Made by a program: the position numbers and the translations under genes. A DNA stretch of 64,000 bases from Sulfurimonas sp. (lineage in GTDB: Bacteria > Campylobacterota > Campylobacteria > Campylobacterales > Sulfurimonadaceae): NCBI GenBank assembly GCA_026988245.1, contig JALSLR010000035.1, positions 1-64,000 on the forward strand, written 5' to 3'. Positions 10,759 through 20,786 of the stretch are shown here, in pieces. The notes below the pieces were generated by a model. That model had not been told where the DNA came from. It did not search any database and worked only from the letters and a program-made list of their open reading frames with translations. How positions within the stretch are numbered: position 1 is the first letter of the stretch; each line of letters begins with the position of its first letter.

Positions 10759-10882
10759 GCATTTAACCTCGCTCCCCTCTTCCCAGATGAGGGTGCTAGT
10801 TTTTCGATTACTGACTTAAGGGCACCTAATCATTTCTTTTTATCAGCTATTAAGCTTTATTAGTATAGAATTATTTTTTAAT

Positions 10883-10895
10883 TGACCGACGGTCA
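10883..10895. promoter_or_regulatory. TetR-type operator candidate TGACCGACGGTCA
   Basis: Perfect palindrome about a central A, about 20 bp upstream of the TetR start codon. Confidence 0.6.
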
Positions 10896-10916
10896 GTCAT
10901 TTTGTAAAGGAGTTTT

Positions 10917-11510
10917 ATGGCCATTATTGTAGATAAGGTACAAAAACGAAAAGATATAGCCCTTTCATGTAAAGATATCTTTTTTAAAAACGGTATCAAT
11001 GATTTAACAGTATCACAGATAGCAAAAACAGCTGGTGTAGGGAAGGGTACTATATATGAGTACTTTAAAAATAAAGAAGAGATAATCTTTGAAATAGTAA
11101 GTGTGTTAATTCAAGAGAGAAACACAGTAGTAGAAAAAGAACTACAAAGTGTAAAGTCGACAAAAGAAAAACTCAAGCTTTTCTCAAGATTTTTTTATAG
11201 TGATGAAGATGCAGAGTTAAGGAAACTTTACAAAGAGTTTATATCAATATCGCTGCAAAATCCAGATCATGGGATGATTGCCTTTCAGTCTAAGTGTGCC
11301 AATGATTACTTTGATTGGTTTGAAAAACTTATAGATGAGGGGATAGCTAAGGGTGAACTCATAGAGGGCTCCCAAAGGTTTACTAGAGGCTTGTTTGCTA
11401 TGTCTGAGGGTGTTTTTATAAAGAGTCAAGTGACAGATATATATGATGATGTTCAAGCGGAGATATATAGCTTTATAGATGCACTGTTTGAACTGATAGA
11501 GGTGAAATGA
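10917..11510 (+). CDS. TetR family transcriptional regulator
   Basis: TetR HTH: GINDLTVSQIAKTAGVGKGTIYEYFKNKEEI. Confidence 0.93.
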   Translation: MAIIVDKVQKRKDIALSCKDIFFKNGINDLTVSQIAKTAGVGKGTIYEYFKNKEEIIFEIVSVLIQERNTVVEKELQSVKSTKEKLKLFSRFFYSDEDAELRKLYKEFISISLQNPDHGMIAFQSKCANDYFDWFEKLIDEGIAKGELIEGSQRFTRGLFAMSEGVFIKSQVTDIYDDVQAEIYSFIDALFELIEVK

Positions 11511-12745
11511 TGAAATATTTAATACTACTACTCCCAATATTAGTATATGCAGAATCTTTAAAATCTTTAATTGAATATGCAACTACTAAAAATGAACTTA
11601 TAGTTTCAAAAGAACTTACAAGTAAATCAAGAGCTTCCTCTGTGAAGTCTAGTGAGAGTGAGCTTTTCCCAACTGTAGATTTAGGTGCTTATTATCAGCG
11701 TTTTGACGCAGCAAATCCCATACTACCTGGGACTACTTACTCAGGCTATGCAAAACTTGGTTATGACGTATATACTGGTGGCAAAAAAACAAACACCATT
11801 AAACAAAGAAAAAATGAATATAAATCGAGTACTTATGATTATGAATCAACGAAAAAGTCTATTGAATTAGCCATAGTACAAGATTTTTATACTATAAAAA
11901 GTTTAGAAGCATCGTTACTCGCACGTGAAGATGCATCTAATGCTGTCAAAGTCCAGCTTCAAAGAATGAAGAAGTTTTATGCAGCATCTCTTGCTACAAG
12001 TGATGATGTCGATAGACTACAATCTGCTTATGATAAAAATATATATGGGATTGAGCAGTTAAAATTTGAGATACTTTCTTTGCAAAAATCTTTAGAGCTA
12101 AAAGTTGGCAAGAGGATAGCGACACTTGATGAAAGTGTTTTTAAGAAAATGGATGATGCTAAGAGTGATGAGTTAGACAAGATAAAGTCCTTGCGAGCTA
12201 CAAAAAACTCTTTATTAAATGCCTCAGAGGTGATAGATAGTTATTATTACCCTCAAATTAGAGTAGAAGATACATATAACCTTTATGGCTATGCTGATGA
12301 ACCAAGTTTTGGCAATATTGTCATAGAACAGATAGATAAGCAAAATAAAATTATGGCTACACTTAATTTTAGAGTTTTTGATTATGGTTCTCTTGGTGAG
12401 GCTAAAGAGTCGATTCGTCTGAGCGCTGATGCTTTGGGTGAGCAAATAAGATATCAAACTAAAGAGCAGAAGTTGCAACAAGAGTTAGCACTTCATAGAA
12501 TTAAAACAGCAAAACTGAACATTAAAAGTTCAGCAAGCGCCTTAAAAGCAGGTGAAAGTGCTTTGAAAACTATCACAAAAAAGTATAATTCTGGCATAGT
12601 TGATAATGTTGTTTACTTAGATGCCTTAACAGCACAAACAGATGCAAAGGCTATGTATGAATCCTCTTTAAACAACTTAGAGGTTGCATATGCACTGTAT
12701 TATTATTACAATGGAAAAAAATTAAAGGAATATTTAGATGAATAA
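11507..12745 (+). CDS. TolC family outer-membrane efflux protein
   Basis: Overlaps TetR gene end; signal peptide; repeat-like long helical architecture; position before MFP/RND genes. Confidence 0.88.
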   Translation: MMKYLILLLPILVYAESLKSLIEYATTKNELIVSKELTSKSRASSVKSSESELFPTVDLGAYYQRFDAANPILPGTTYSGYAKLGYDVYTGGKKTNTIKQRKNEYKSSTYDYESTKKSIELAIVQDFYTIKSLEASLLAREDASNAVKVQLQRMKKFYAASLATSDDVDRLQSAYDKNIYGIEQLKFEILSLQKSLELKVGKRIATLDESVFKKMDDAKSDELDKIKSLRATKNSLLNASEVIDSYYYPQIRVEDTYNLYGYADEPSFGNIVIEQIDKQNKIMATLNFRVFDYGSLGEAKESIRLSADALGEQIRYQTKEQKLQQELALHRIKTAKLNIKSSASALKAGESALKTITKKYNSGIVDNVVYLDALTAQTDAKAMYESSLNNLEVAYALYYYYNGKKLKEYLDE

Positions 12746-13442
12746 AATAATTATAGGACTTATCGGTTTAGTGTTTTCTTTAGGGGCAAGTGAAGTGTAT
12801 GCTACCTTTAGTGTAAAAGCAATAAAAAGTGCCTCTTTGGCATTTGATGCTAGTGGTATAGTGAAAAAAGTAAATGTTGATATATCCTCAAATGTAAAAA
12901 AGGGTGAACTTTTAGCCGTGCTTGCAAACGCCGATAAAAAAGCGAACCTTCAAAGTGCTGCGAGTGTTTTAAAATATGCTAAAAAAGATTATGACAGACA
13001 AGTAAAGGTTAAAAAACTTATAGATGAAGGAAAGTTTGATACCTATGCTTTTAAGTATGAAAATGCTAAAAATCAGTTGGCATATCAAAAATCTATGTAT
13101 AACAAAACTTTTTTACGGGCACCTTTTGATGGTGTTATCTTTTTTAAAGATATAGAAGTTGGAGATACGGTGAGTGGTGTTTCATTGAAAACTGTGTATA
13201 AAATACAAAGTAAAAAAGCCCGTAAATTAGTATTGGAATTTGATCAAAAGTATCATAAAAGTGTTAAAGTCGGCGATACTTTTAAGTATAAAATTGATGG
13301 TGATGCTAAGAAATATGTGGGTGTGATTTCAAAGGTATATCCATCAGCAAATGCTAACAACAGGAAACTTCAAGCTGAGGTAAAAGTGAATTATCTTATG
13401 GTTGGGCTCTTTGGTGATGGTTATATCACTACAAAAAAGTAG
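12738..13442 (+). CDS. Efflux RND transporter periplasmic adaptor subunit
   Basis: SGIVKKVNVDISSNVKKGELLAVL, LRAPFDGVIFFKDIEVGDTV. Confidence 0.9.
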   Translation: MNKIIIGLIGLVFSLGASEVYATFSVKAIKSASLAFDASGIVKKVNVDISSNVKKGELLAVLANADKKANLQSAASVLKYAKKDYDRQVKVKKLIDEGKFDTYAFKYENAKNQLAYQKSMYNKTFLRAPFDGVIFFKDIEVGDTVSGVSLKTVYKIQSKKARKLVLEFDQKYHKSVKVGDTFKYKIDGDAKKYVGVISKVYPSANANNRKLQAEVKVNYLMVGLFGDGYITTKK

Positions 13443-13448
13443 GTCATC

Positions 13449-16400
13449 ATGTATAAGTACGCAATAAATAAACCTATAACTACACTTATGTATGTAGTTA
13501 CCTTAGTGATATTTGGTATGATGAGTTACAAGTCTATGTCTTCTTCTCTCTTCCCAAACATCGATTTTCCCATCGTTACCATTAAAACTATATACCCTGG
13601 TGCTGAAGCTAGTACTATAGAGTCTCAAGTAACAGATAAAATAGAAGAAGCCGTTTCATCTATCGGTGGGATAGATAGCATTAGGTCTTCGTCTAGCGAA
13701 GGGGTAAGTGTTGTTACTGTCAAGTTCTTTTTAGAGCGTGATATAAATGAAGCAACCAATGATGTTCGCGATAAAGTTTCAGCAGTGCTTTTACCTAGTG
13801 ATGCTAAGACACCACTTGTGAGTAAACTCGATATTGGTGGGGCCTCTATCATTAATGTATTTTTAACAGCTAAAAACGATAGCGTAGCAAACTTGATGGT
13901 TTTTGCAGATGAAAAGGCAAAACCAAAACTTCAAAAGATAAATGGGGTAGGTGGAGTTAATATCATCGGTTACCAAGATAGAGAGATAAAAATATTTCCA
14001 AGTCCAAGGTTATTAAATAAGTTTGGTATCACTATTAGTGAATTAAATGAGATTGTAAAACGTGAAAATGTAAAAATAGGTGGTGGTAAACTCATCACGC
14101 GTACACAAGAGTTTATTCTTAAAACAAAGGCAGATGCCTTAAGTGTTGAGGAATTAAAAGAGATAAAGATAAAAGATGGTATCAAACTTCGTGATATCGC
14201 AAGAGTTGAAGATACTTTAAGTGATGCTAAGAGTTACGCTTCTTATGATGGTGCTCCGGGTGTGATGCTAGAGGTTCAAAAAATCTCAGGAACAAATACT
14301 ATAGATATTGTAAAAAGTGTAAGAAAATCCATCCCCTCTCTCAAAGCTATAGCTGGAGATAGGTTTAATGTGATGGTGCTTAACGACACTTCACCTTTTA
14401 TAGTGCATTCTTTAAAAGATGTTGAGTTTGACCTTATCTATGGTGCTATACTCGCCGCGATTATTGTTTTTGTTTTTTTGAGAAATATGACTATCACCCT
14501 TGTATCTGCTTTGTCGATTCCAACTTCGATTATGGGGACATTCGCGCTTATGAACTACATGGGTTTTGAGTTAAATAAGATGACGCTTATAGGACTTACT
14601 TTAGCCATTGGTATCATCATAGATGATGCTATTGTCGTAATAGAAAACATCTATAAAAAGATGGAAGAGGGGATGAATAAACTTCAAGCGGCAGTAGAGG
14701 GGACGAAAGAGATGGCGTTTACCATCCTTGCCATTTCGGCGATGCTTCTTGCTGTTTTTGTTCCAGTCTCACAGATGAGTGGGATAGTTGGAAAGTTTTT
14801 TGAATCCTTTGCTATGACTGTAGGATTTGCTATCATCATCTCATATACTATTGCGTTGAGTTTTATACCGAGTTTAAGTGCAAGAGTTCTGCACAAGGGT
14901 GAGAGTAGGTTTTATAACATGAGTGAACCTATCTTTGTTCTCATGGAAAAAATGTATGAGAAAACTTTAAAGTTAGTTTTGAGATTTAAAATACTCACTT
15001 TGATACTTGTCTTTATGACTTTCTTTGGAAGTTTGAGTTTGTTTCCAAAAATTGGGATGGACTTTATACCTAAAGAGGATAAGTCAGAACTAGAAGTTAA
15101 GATTAAGGCAGCATCTGACATCTCACTTCAAGAGATGATAAGAGAATCAAAAATAGTTGAAAGTAAGATAAAAGAAAACAAGAACGTAGTCTTTACAACG
15201 CTCAATATCGGTTATACAACTGCACAAGAGAAGCATAAGGCTATCATCTATGTGAAGCTTTTAGAAAAAAATGAACGAAGGCAAAATCAAGAAGAGGTGA
15301 CACAAGATTTAAGAAAGGTGCTCAAGCAGTTTTCAGATAAGATGTTTATTACTGCTGCAGGGATACCAAATATCAAAGGTGCTGGAGCCTCTGTGCCATT
15401 TCAGATAGTTTTAAAAGCAGATACATTTGAACAACTTAATACTGCTAAAAATAATCTCACAAAGTATATGGCAAAAAAAAAGGGCTTTGTAGATATAGAC
15501 ACAAACCTAGACGATATGAAACCTCAAATAGATATAAATATACGTAGAGAATATGCAAACAAATTTGGTATCTCAGCCTCAGCTATAGCAGGAGCAATAT
15601 CAACTGCTTTTTCTAGTGATATAGAGATATCTTACTTTGAAGAGTACGGTAAACAGTATAACATTACACTTCGTTTTGATGATGCTAACAGAGTAGGGAT
15701 AGAAGATATTAAAAAGATTCAGTTAAGAGGTTCTCATGGAGAATTAGTTTACTTAGACGGACTTGTAACAATGACGAAGTCTCAGGCTATGTCTGCGATA
15801 AACCATTATGATAGGCAAAGACAAATTACAGTCTATTCAGACCTTTTTGGCCTCGCATTAGGAAGTGCTGTTTCTTATACTGAAGCAGGACTTGATACGT
15901 TGTTGCCAGAGGGAGTGACTTATAGATTTACAGGTTTTGCTGAAGAGATGGTTAAAACAGGAAAAGCATTTGGTGCGGCGATTAGTCTTTCAGTTATACT
16001 GATGTTTATTATTTTAGCGATTCTTTATGAGTCACTCATTCAACCTATAATCATCATGATGGCATTGCCTCTTAGCATCATAGGGGTTATCCTCGCTTTA
16101 TATGTCTCAGGATTACAATTTAGCTTATTTGTAATGATAGGGTTTATGTTGCTTATGGGTATGGTTGGAAAAAATGCAGTACTCCTTGTAGATTTCGCTA
16201 ACAATGCAATGGCTAAGGGGAAGAATGCTGATGAGGCACTCATAGAAGCAGGTGAGAAAAGACTTCGTCCTATTTTAATGACAACAGTTGCTATGGTGTT
16301 TGCAATGCTTCCTCTTGCTATGGGTGATGGACTTGGAAGTGAAACAAAAGCACCAATGGCTATAGCTGTAATAGGTGGACTTTTAAGTTCAATGGTGCTT

Positions 16401-16490
16401 ACTCTCTTGGTAGTCCCAGTTATGTATAGACTGATAAACCCAGTAGATAGGTTTTTCAAAAAGTTTTATGAAGTAAAAGAGATTAAATAA
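13449..16490 (+). CDS. Efflux RND transporter permease subunit
   Basis: 1013 aa; FPNIDFPIVTI, GLTLAIGIIIDDAIVVIENI, GMVGKNAVLLVDFAN. Confidence 0.95.
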   Translation: MYKYAINKPITTLMYVVTLVIFGMMSYKSMSSSLFPNIDFPIVTIKTIYPGAEASTIESQVTDKIEEAVSSIGGIDSIRSSSSEGVSVVTVKFFLERDINEATNDVRDKVSAVLLPSDAKTPLVSKLDIGGASIINVFLTAKNDSVANLMVFADEKAKPKLQKINGVGGVNIIGYQDREIKIFPSPRLLNKFGITISELNEIVKRENVKIGGGKLITRTQEFILKTKADALSVEELKEIKIKDGIKLRDIARVEDTLSDAKSYASYDGAPGVMLEVQKISGTNTIDIVKSVRKSIPSLKAIAGDRFNVMVLNDTSPFIVHSLKDVEFDLIYGAILAAIIVFVFLRNMTITLVSALSIPTSIMGTFALMNYMGFELNKMTLIGLTLAIGIIIDDAIVVIENIYKKMEEGMNKLQAAVEGTKEMAFTILAISAMLLAVFVPVSQMSGIVGKFFESFAMTVGFAIIISYTIALSFIPSLSARVLHKGESRFYNMSEPIFVLMEKMYEKTLKLVLRFKILTLILVFMTFFGSLSLFPKIGMDFIPKEDKSELEVKIKAASDISLQEMIRESKIVESKIKENKNVVFTTLNIGYTTAQEKHKAIIYVKLLEKNERRQNQEEVTQDLRKVLKQFSDKMFITAAGIPNIKGAGASVPFQIVLKADTFEQLNTAKNNLTKYMAKKKGFVDIDTNLDDMKPQIDINIRREYANKFGISASAIAGAISTAFSSDIEISYFEEYGKQYNITLRFDDANRVGIEDIKKIQLRGSHGELVYLDGLVTMTKSQAMSAINHYDRQRQITVYSDLFGLALGSAVSYTEAGLDTLLPEGVTYRFTGFAEEMVKTGKAFGAAISLSVILMFIILAILYESLIQPIIIMMALPLSIIGVILALYVSGLQFSLFVMIGFMLLMGMVGKNAVLLVDFANNAMAKGKNADEALIEAGEKRLRPILMTTVAMVFAMLPLAMGDGLGSETKAPMAIAVIGGLLSSMVLTLLVVPVMYRLINPVDRFFKKFYEVKEIK

Positions 16491-16537
16491 GTTGATAATT
16501 ATAAGGTATGATATAATTATCTAAAAAAAGGAAAGTT

Positions 16538-16693
16538 ATGCAAGATTCTAAAAATAAATTAAAAGATGAAGTGCTTAATTTTTTAAAAATATTAAAACCA
16601 GAATTAAAGTCTCAAGGTATTATATCTTTAGGTTTATTTGGTTCTGTTGCAAAAAATACAAATACTTCTAGTAGTGATATAGATATAGTTTAG
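16538..16693 (+). pseudogene. Truncated MNT-type nucleotidyltransferase remnant (51 aa)
   Basis: Translation MQDSKNKLKDEVLNFLKILKPELKSQGIISLGLFGSVAKNTNTSSSDIDIV*; GSxAKxxxxxxSDID motif, then stop. Confidence 0.65.
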
Positions 16694-16694
16694 T

Positions 16695-17858
16695 ATGGAA
16701 AATGTTATCTATGAATATCAAGAGATTAATGAAGAAAACTATAAGTTAATACTACATATAAGAAATACATCAGCTCTACATAAATATTTTAAAGAAGATT
16801 GGGGAAGACTAAAAGCAAGACAGTATTGTGGGGTACTTAATCATGATGCTAAGGATTATTACATACTTCCTAAAATTTCAAATCATCAAGAAACTAACCT
16901 AAATATTTTTATATATATGCTTAGATATGTTTATGATATAAAATTAGATAATGAAGACTTTGCATCTAGTAAAAATGAAGAGCATCATAACTTTTTGGAA
17001 GTTTTTATACAGCTTTTTGCAAAAAAATTGTTTAAAGAACTTCAAGCTGGAATATATAAAGAGTATATGACCGAGCAAGACAACTTAACTACACTTAGAG
17101 GTAAGTACCTCATAAATGAAAATCTAAAATACAATTTTACAAATGCTAAAATCTACTGTGAGTATGATGAGTTTAGCATGGATAACACTTTAAACCAATT
17201 TTTTTTATATGCTACAAAAACTTTACTGCCATTTGCAAAAGATAAAAATCTTTTAAAGTTATGTGAGTTGGTGCTTGATGAGGTAGCGTATAGGTATTTT
17301 GATGTTAAGAATTTAAATGTTCATTTTCATAGGTTAAATAATAGATATAAAGATAGTTTTGAATTTGCTATTTTGTTACTAAGCAAGTCAATACCTTTGT
17401 TTGAAAAAGATAAAAAATCTTTTGCATTTTTGTTTGATATGAATGTATTGTTTGAGAAATTTATTGCAAGAGCTATTAAAGAAACATTTGATGATGTAGT
17501 TATCCCAAGTACCTATAAAGAGTTTGGAAAACTATATTTAAAGCCTGATATAATTGTTAAAAGTAAGAGTCTAATAATTGACTGTAAATATAAAATAAAA
17601 GAAGATGCTAAAATAGCGAGTAGTGAAGATAGATACCAAATGTATGTATATGCAAATAATTTCAAAGATATACATAAGACGATGCTTTTATATCCAAAGC
17701 ATCATAACCAAAATGAAGACTTGAAAAGAGATTTGACCTTGGGAAACAATGATAAAAAGATGGAGTTGTTGATGAAGAGTATTGATTTAGATTTTTATGG
17801 TAAGTATGAAGAGTTTTTGGAAGAGATTAAAAATAGGTTGGGAAAATTAAATGAATAA
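16695..17858 (+). CDS. mcrC: McrC-like restriction nuclease subunit (PD-(D/E)XK)
   Basis: TLRGKYLI, YCEYDEFSMDNTLNQFFLYATKTLL, FLFDMNVLFEKFIA, nuclease motif LKPDIIV...LIIDCKYK. Confidence 0.88.
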   Translation: MENVIYEYQEINEENYKLILHIRNTSALHKYFKEDWGRLKARQYCGVLNHDAKDYYILPKISNHQETNLNIFIYMLRYVYDIKLDNEDFASSKNEEHHNFLEVFIQLFAKKLFKELQAGIYKEYMTEQDNLTTLRGKYLINENLKYNFTNAKIYCEYDEFSMDNTLNQFFLYATKTLLPFAKDKNLLKLCELVLDEVAYRYFDVKNLNVHFHRLNNRYKDSFEFAILLLSKSIPLFEKDKKSFAFLFDMNVLFEKFIARAIKETFDDVVIPSTYKEFGKLYLKPDIIVKSKSLIIDCKYKIKEDAKIASSEDRYQMYVYANNFKDIHKTMLLYPKHHNQNEDLKRDLTLGNNDKKMELLMKSIDLDFYGKYEEFLEEIKNRLGKLNE

Positions 17859-19488
17859 TAAAATAACTGAGGAACAGATACAAGACGTATATTCTAAATT
17901 TTTGATATATTTTAGAAATAATAAAGATAATTTTTTTACTCAGGTGCAGAGTCATATTGTTGAAAATATAAAAAATGAAATTAATGCTGAAAATAAATTT
18001 ACTTGGAATAATACAAGTTTAGGTGATTATATAAATGATTTAGTTTATATGCTTAAAGGGCAATCTTTTGCAAGAACAATTAACAAATATGCAGAAAATT
18101 ATTTTATAGAAAATATATGTAAAGATTTGGATGATGAATTTTGTGAAAAATCAAAAATTTCTTTAGCGGAACATAAAAAATACTATAAAGATATTCAGAA
18201 AAAAAATAAAAAACCCTTAATTCAAGAATCAGAAGAAATTAAAACGAATAGTAATGATATTTCTATTAAAAATATAATCTTATATGGTGCTCCAGGAGTT
18301 GGAAAAACTTATAACTATAGAAACTTAATCTCTATGATAGAAAATGGAAATGATGAAAAAGATATATTTAAAAAAATCACTGATGATGAAATAAATGAAA
18401 AAGTAGAATTTTCTAATAATATATTTGAAAAAATAAAAGACGAAAAAAGAGTTGAATTTGTAACCTTTCATCAAAGTTATTCTTATGAAGATTTTATAGA
18501 AGGTTTTCGTCCAAATGAAGATGGGAAAATAAAACTAGAAGATGGAATATTTAAAATTATTTCAGATGAAGCTAGCAAAAATTTAAAAAATAGTAGAATA
18601 GATACAAAAGAAGATAATATTAATTTAGATGAATTAGTATTTAAATTTACTAATTATGTTCAAGATAGTTTAGATAATGGAAAAGAGTTTATTTTGGATA
18701 AAAAAGTTGTAGTTGAAGGTATAAATGATAAAAATGCTTTTCTTCTTGGTGGTTCAATAAAATCCCCTCAAAGATTGACACCTGATATTGTTAAAAGAGA
18801 TTATAATGAATATAAGAATGGTGGTATTTCAAAATATGAAGATGTAAAACCTACAAGAGAATCAAAAAGTTTATATCATGGAAATGCAAGATATTATTTT
18901 ATGTTATATAAAAAAATTGAAGAATTTGAAAAAAGTTTAAACTTTTCTGAAATTAAGCAAGAAAAAGAGACTTTAAAAAACTTCTACATAGTTATAGATG
19001 AAATAAACAGAGGAAATATATCTAAAATCTTTGGAGAACTTATAACTCTTATAGAAGAGGACAAAAGAGATACTTATAGTGTTACACTCCCATACTCTAA
19101 AAAGCCTTTTAGTGTACCTTCAAACCTTTACATCATTGCTACTATGAACTCCACAGATAAATCAATTGCAACAATTGACATAGCACTTAGAAGAAGATTT
19201 ACATTTTTAAAGATGAAGCCAAATTTAGCTCTTGTTGATTATGATGATGCTAAGGAACTAATGAAAAAACTTAATGTGCATATATCTAAAAATTTGAATG
19301 AAGATTACCAATTAGGGCATAGTTATTTTATGAAAGTAAAAGATAATAAAGACCTAGGATTTGTGAAAGAGTATAAACTAAAACCTCTTTTAGAAGAATA
19401 CTTTTATGCAGATGAAGAACATTATAAAGAGGCAATGAAAATTTTAGAAAATAAAAATAATATAGAAGATAAGGCAGAAAATGAGTGA
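17851..19488 (+). CDS. mcrB: McrB-like AAA+ GTPase subunit
   Basis: Walker A ILYGAPGVGKTYN, FHQSYSYEDFIEGFRP, Walker B FYIVIDEINRGN, signature MNSTDKSIATIDIALRRRF; 8-bp overlap with mcrC. Confidence 0.9.
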   Translation: MNNKITEEQIQDVYSKFLIYFRNNKDNFFTQVQSHIVENIKNEINAENKFTWNNTSLGDYINDLVYMLKGQSFARTINKYAENYFIENICKDLDDEFCEKSKISLAEHKKYYKDIQKKNKKPLIQESEEIKTNSNDISIKNIILYGAPGVGKTYNYRNLISMIENGNDEKDIFKKITDDEINEKVEFSNNIFEKIKDEKRVEFVTFHQSYSYEDFIEGFRPNEDGKIKLEDGIFKIISDEASKNLKNSRIDTKEDNINLDELVFKFTNYVQDSLDNGKEFILDKKVVVEGINDKNAFLLGGSIKSPQRLTPDIVKRDYNEYKNGGISKYEDVKPTRESKSLYHGNARYYFMLYKKIEEFEKSLNFSEIKQEKETLKNFYIVIDEINRGNISKIFGELITLIEEDKRDTYSVTLPYSKKPFSVPSNLYIIATMNSTDKSIATIDIALRRRFTFLKMKPNLALVDYDDAKELMKKLNVHISKNLNEDYQLGHSYFMKVKDNKDLGFVKEYKLKPLLEEYFYADEEHYKEAMKILENKNNIEDKAENE

Positions 19489-19711
19489 AGAAGAAAAAAA
19501 TAAAAACAATCCATTGCATGGGGTAAAATTAAAAGATATACTGGAGGCACTTGTAAAGCGATATGGCTGGAAAGGTTTAGCTAAACGGATACAAATACGA
19601 TGTTTTATGTTTGACCCAACTATAAACTCAAGTTTAAAATTTTTGAGAGTTACCCCTTGGGCTAGGACACAGGTCGAAGAGTTATACTTAGATATGATAG
19701 GGGGTAAATAA
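19481..19711 (+). CDS. VF530 family (DUF2132) small DNA-binding protein
   Basis: NNPLHGVKLKDILEALVKRYGWKGLAKRIQIRCFMFDPTINSSLKFLRVTPWAR; start overlaps mcrB stop. Confidence 0.88.
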   Translation: MSEEEKNKNNPLHGVKLKDILEALVKRYGWKGLAKRIQIRCFMFDPTINSSLKFLRVTPWARTQVEELYLDMIGGK

Positions 19712-20730
19712 TGCAGTATAGATACATAGGTAAAACAGGACTTCGTGTAACTCCGATCTGTTTAGGGACTATGAGTTTTGGTTCTTGGAGTGATGAGAAT
19801 GAGTCTTTTAGAATTATGGATAAGGCTTATGACAGAGGTATTAACTTTTTTGATAGTGCAGAACTTTACCCCGTCCCACCAAAAAAAGAGTATGCAGGTC
19901 TTACTGAAAGTATCGTTGGTAGATGGTTAAAGACAAAACCAAGAGAGAGTGTCATCTTAGCATCAAAGGTCGCTGGCGCTGCGAATGGTTGGTTCGTACC
20001 ACCTATCCGCCATGGTTTTACTGCTGTTGATAAGTTTCATATTAAGCGAGCAATTGAGGGGAGCCTTCAACGCTTAGGGACGGATTATATTGATTTATAC
20101 CAGATGCACTGGCCTGATACTGTAGTGCCTATTGAGGAGTCATTATTAGCTTTTGAAGAGTTAGTTCAAGAGGGAAAGGTACGTTATATTGGTACTTCAA
20201 ATGATAATGCTCATGGACTAACTAAAGCAAATGAGATATCAAAAAGATTAGGTATAGCTCGATTTGAATCTATCCAAAATAATTTTTCATTAAATAATCC
20301 TCGTTTTTTAGATGAGTTGGCACATGTATGTAAAGAAGAGAAAATATCATTATTACCATATTCTCCAATAGCTGGAGGAGTGCTTAGTGGAAAATATAAT
20401 GCCAAGTTTACACCAACAGAGGCAAGGTTCTCTGAGTATGTAAAGAGTGGTGATACGAGGGGGTTAGCACAAAGTTTTAGGTTTGTAAACGAGAAGTCTT
20501 TAGCTACAACAGCAAAGTATATGCAAATAGCAAAAAAACTCGAAATATCGCCTGTTACATTAGCAGTAGCGTATTCTAAACAATTTGAGTTTGTGGCTTC
20601 TACTATTGTCGGAGCTAGAAATGCTTCACAGCTAGATGAGTCTTTTGATGCGATAGATTTACAACTGAGTGATATAGTTATGCAAGAGATAAAAGATATA
20701 CAATCAGAGATAATGTATCCAATGGGTTGA
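19711..20730 (+). CDS. Aldo/keto reductase
   Basis: MQYRYIGKTGLRVTPICLGTMSFG, LGTDYIDLYQMHWPD. Confidence 0.95.
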   Translation: MQYRYIGKTGLRVTPICLGTMSFGSWSDENESFRIMDKAYDRGINFFDSAELYPVPPKKEYAGLTESIVGRWLKTKPRESVILASKVAGAANGWFVPPIRHGFTAVDKFHIKRAIEGSLQRLGTDYIDLYQMHWPDTVVPIEESLLAFEELVQEGKVRYIGTSNDNAHGLTKANEISKRLGIARFESIQNNFSLNNPRFLDELAHVCKEEKISLLPYSPIAGGVLSGKYNAKFTPTEARFSEYVKSGDTRGLAQSFRFVNEKSLATTAKYMQIAKKLEISPVTLAVAYSKQFEFVASTIVGARNASQLDESFDAIDLQLSDIVMQEIKDIQSEIMYPMG

Positions 20731-20786
20731 TAATTTATCTTGAAAGATGTATAATTGTCAAAATTTGTTTGTAAAGGTTTTGTAAT

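Noticed and set aside
11922-11927. CACGTG cores here and at 38508-38513 as possible parS sites
   Set aside because: Flanks do not match TGTTTCACGTGAAACA; both are inside coding sequence.
13625-16459. Minus-strand ORFs inside the RND permease gene
   Set aside because: Antisense shadow ORFs with low-complexity Ser/Ile-rich translations.
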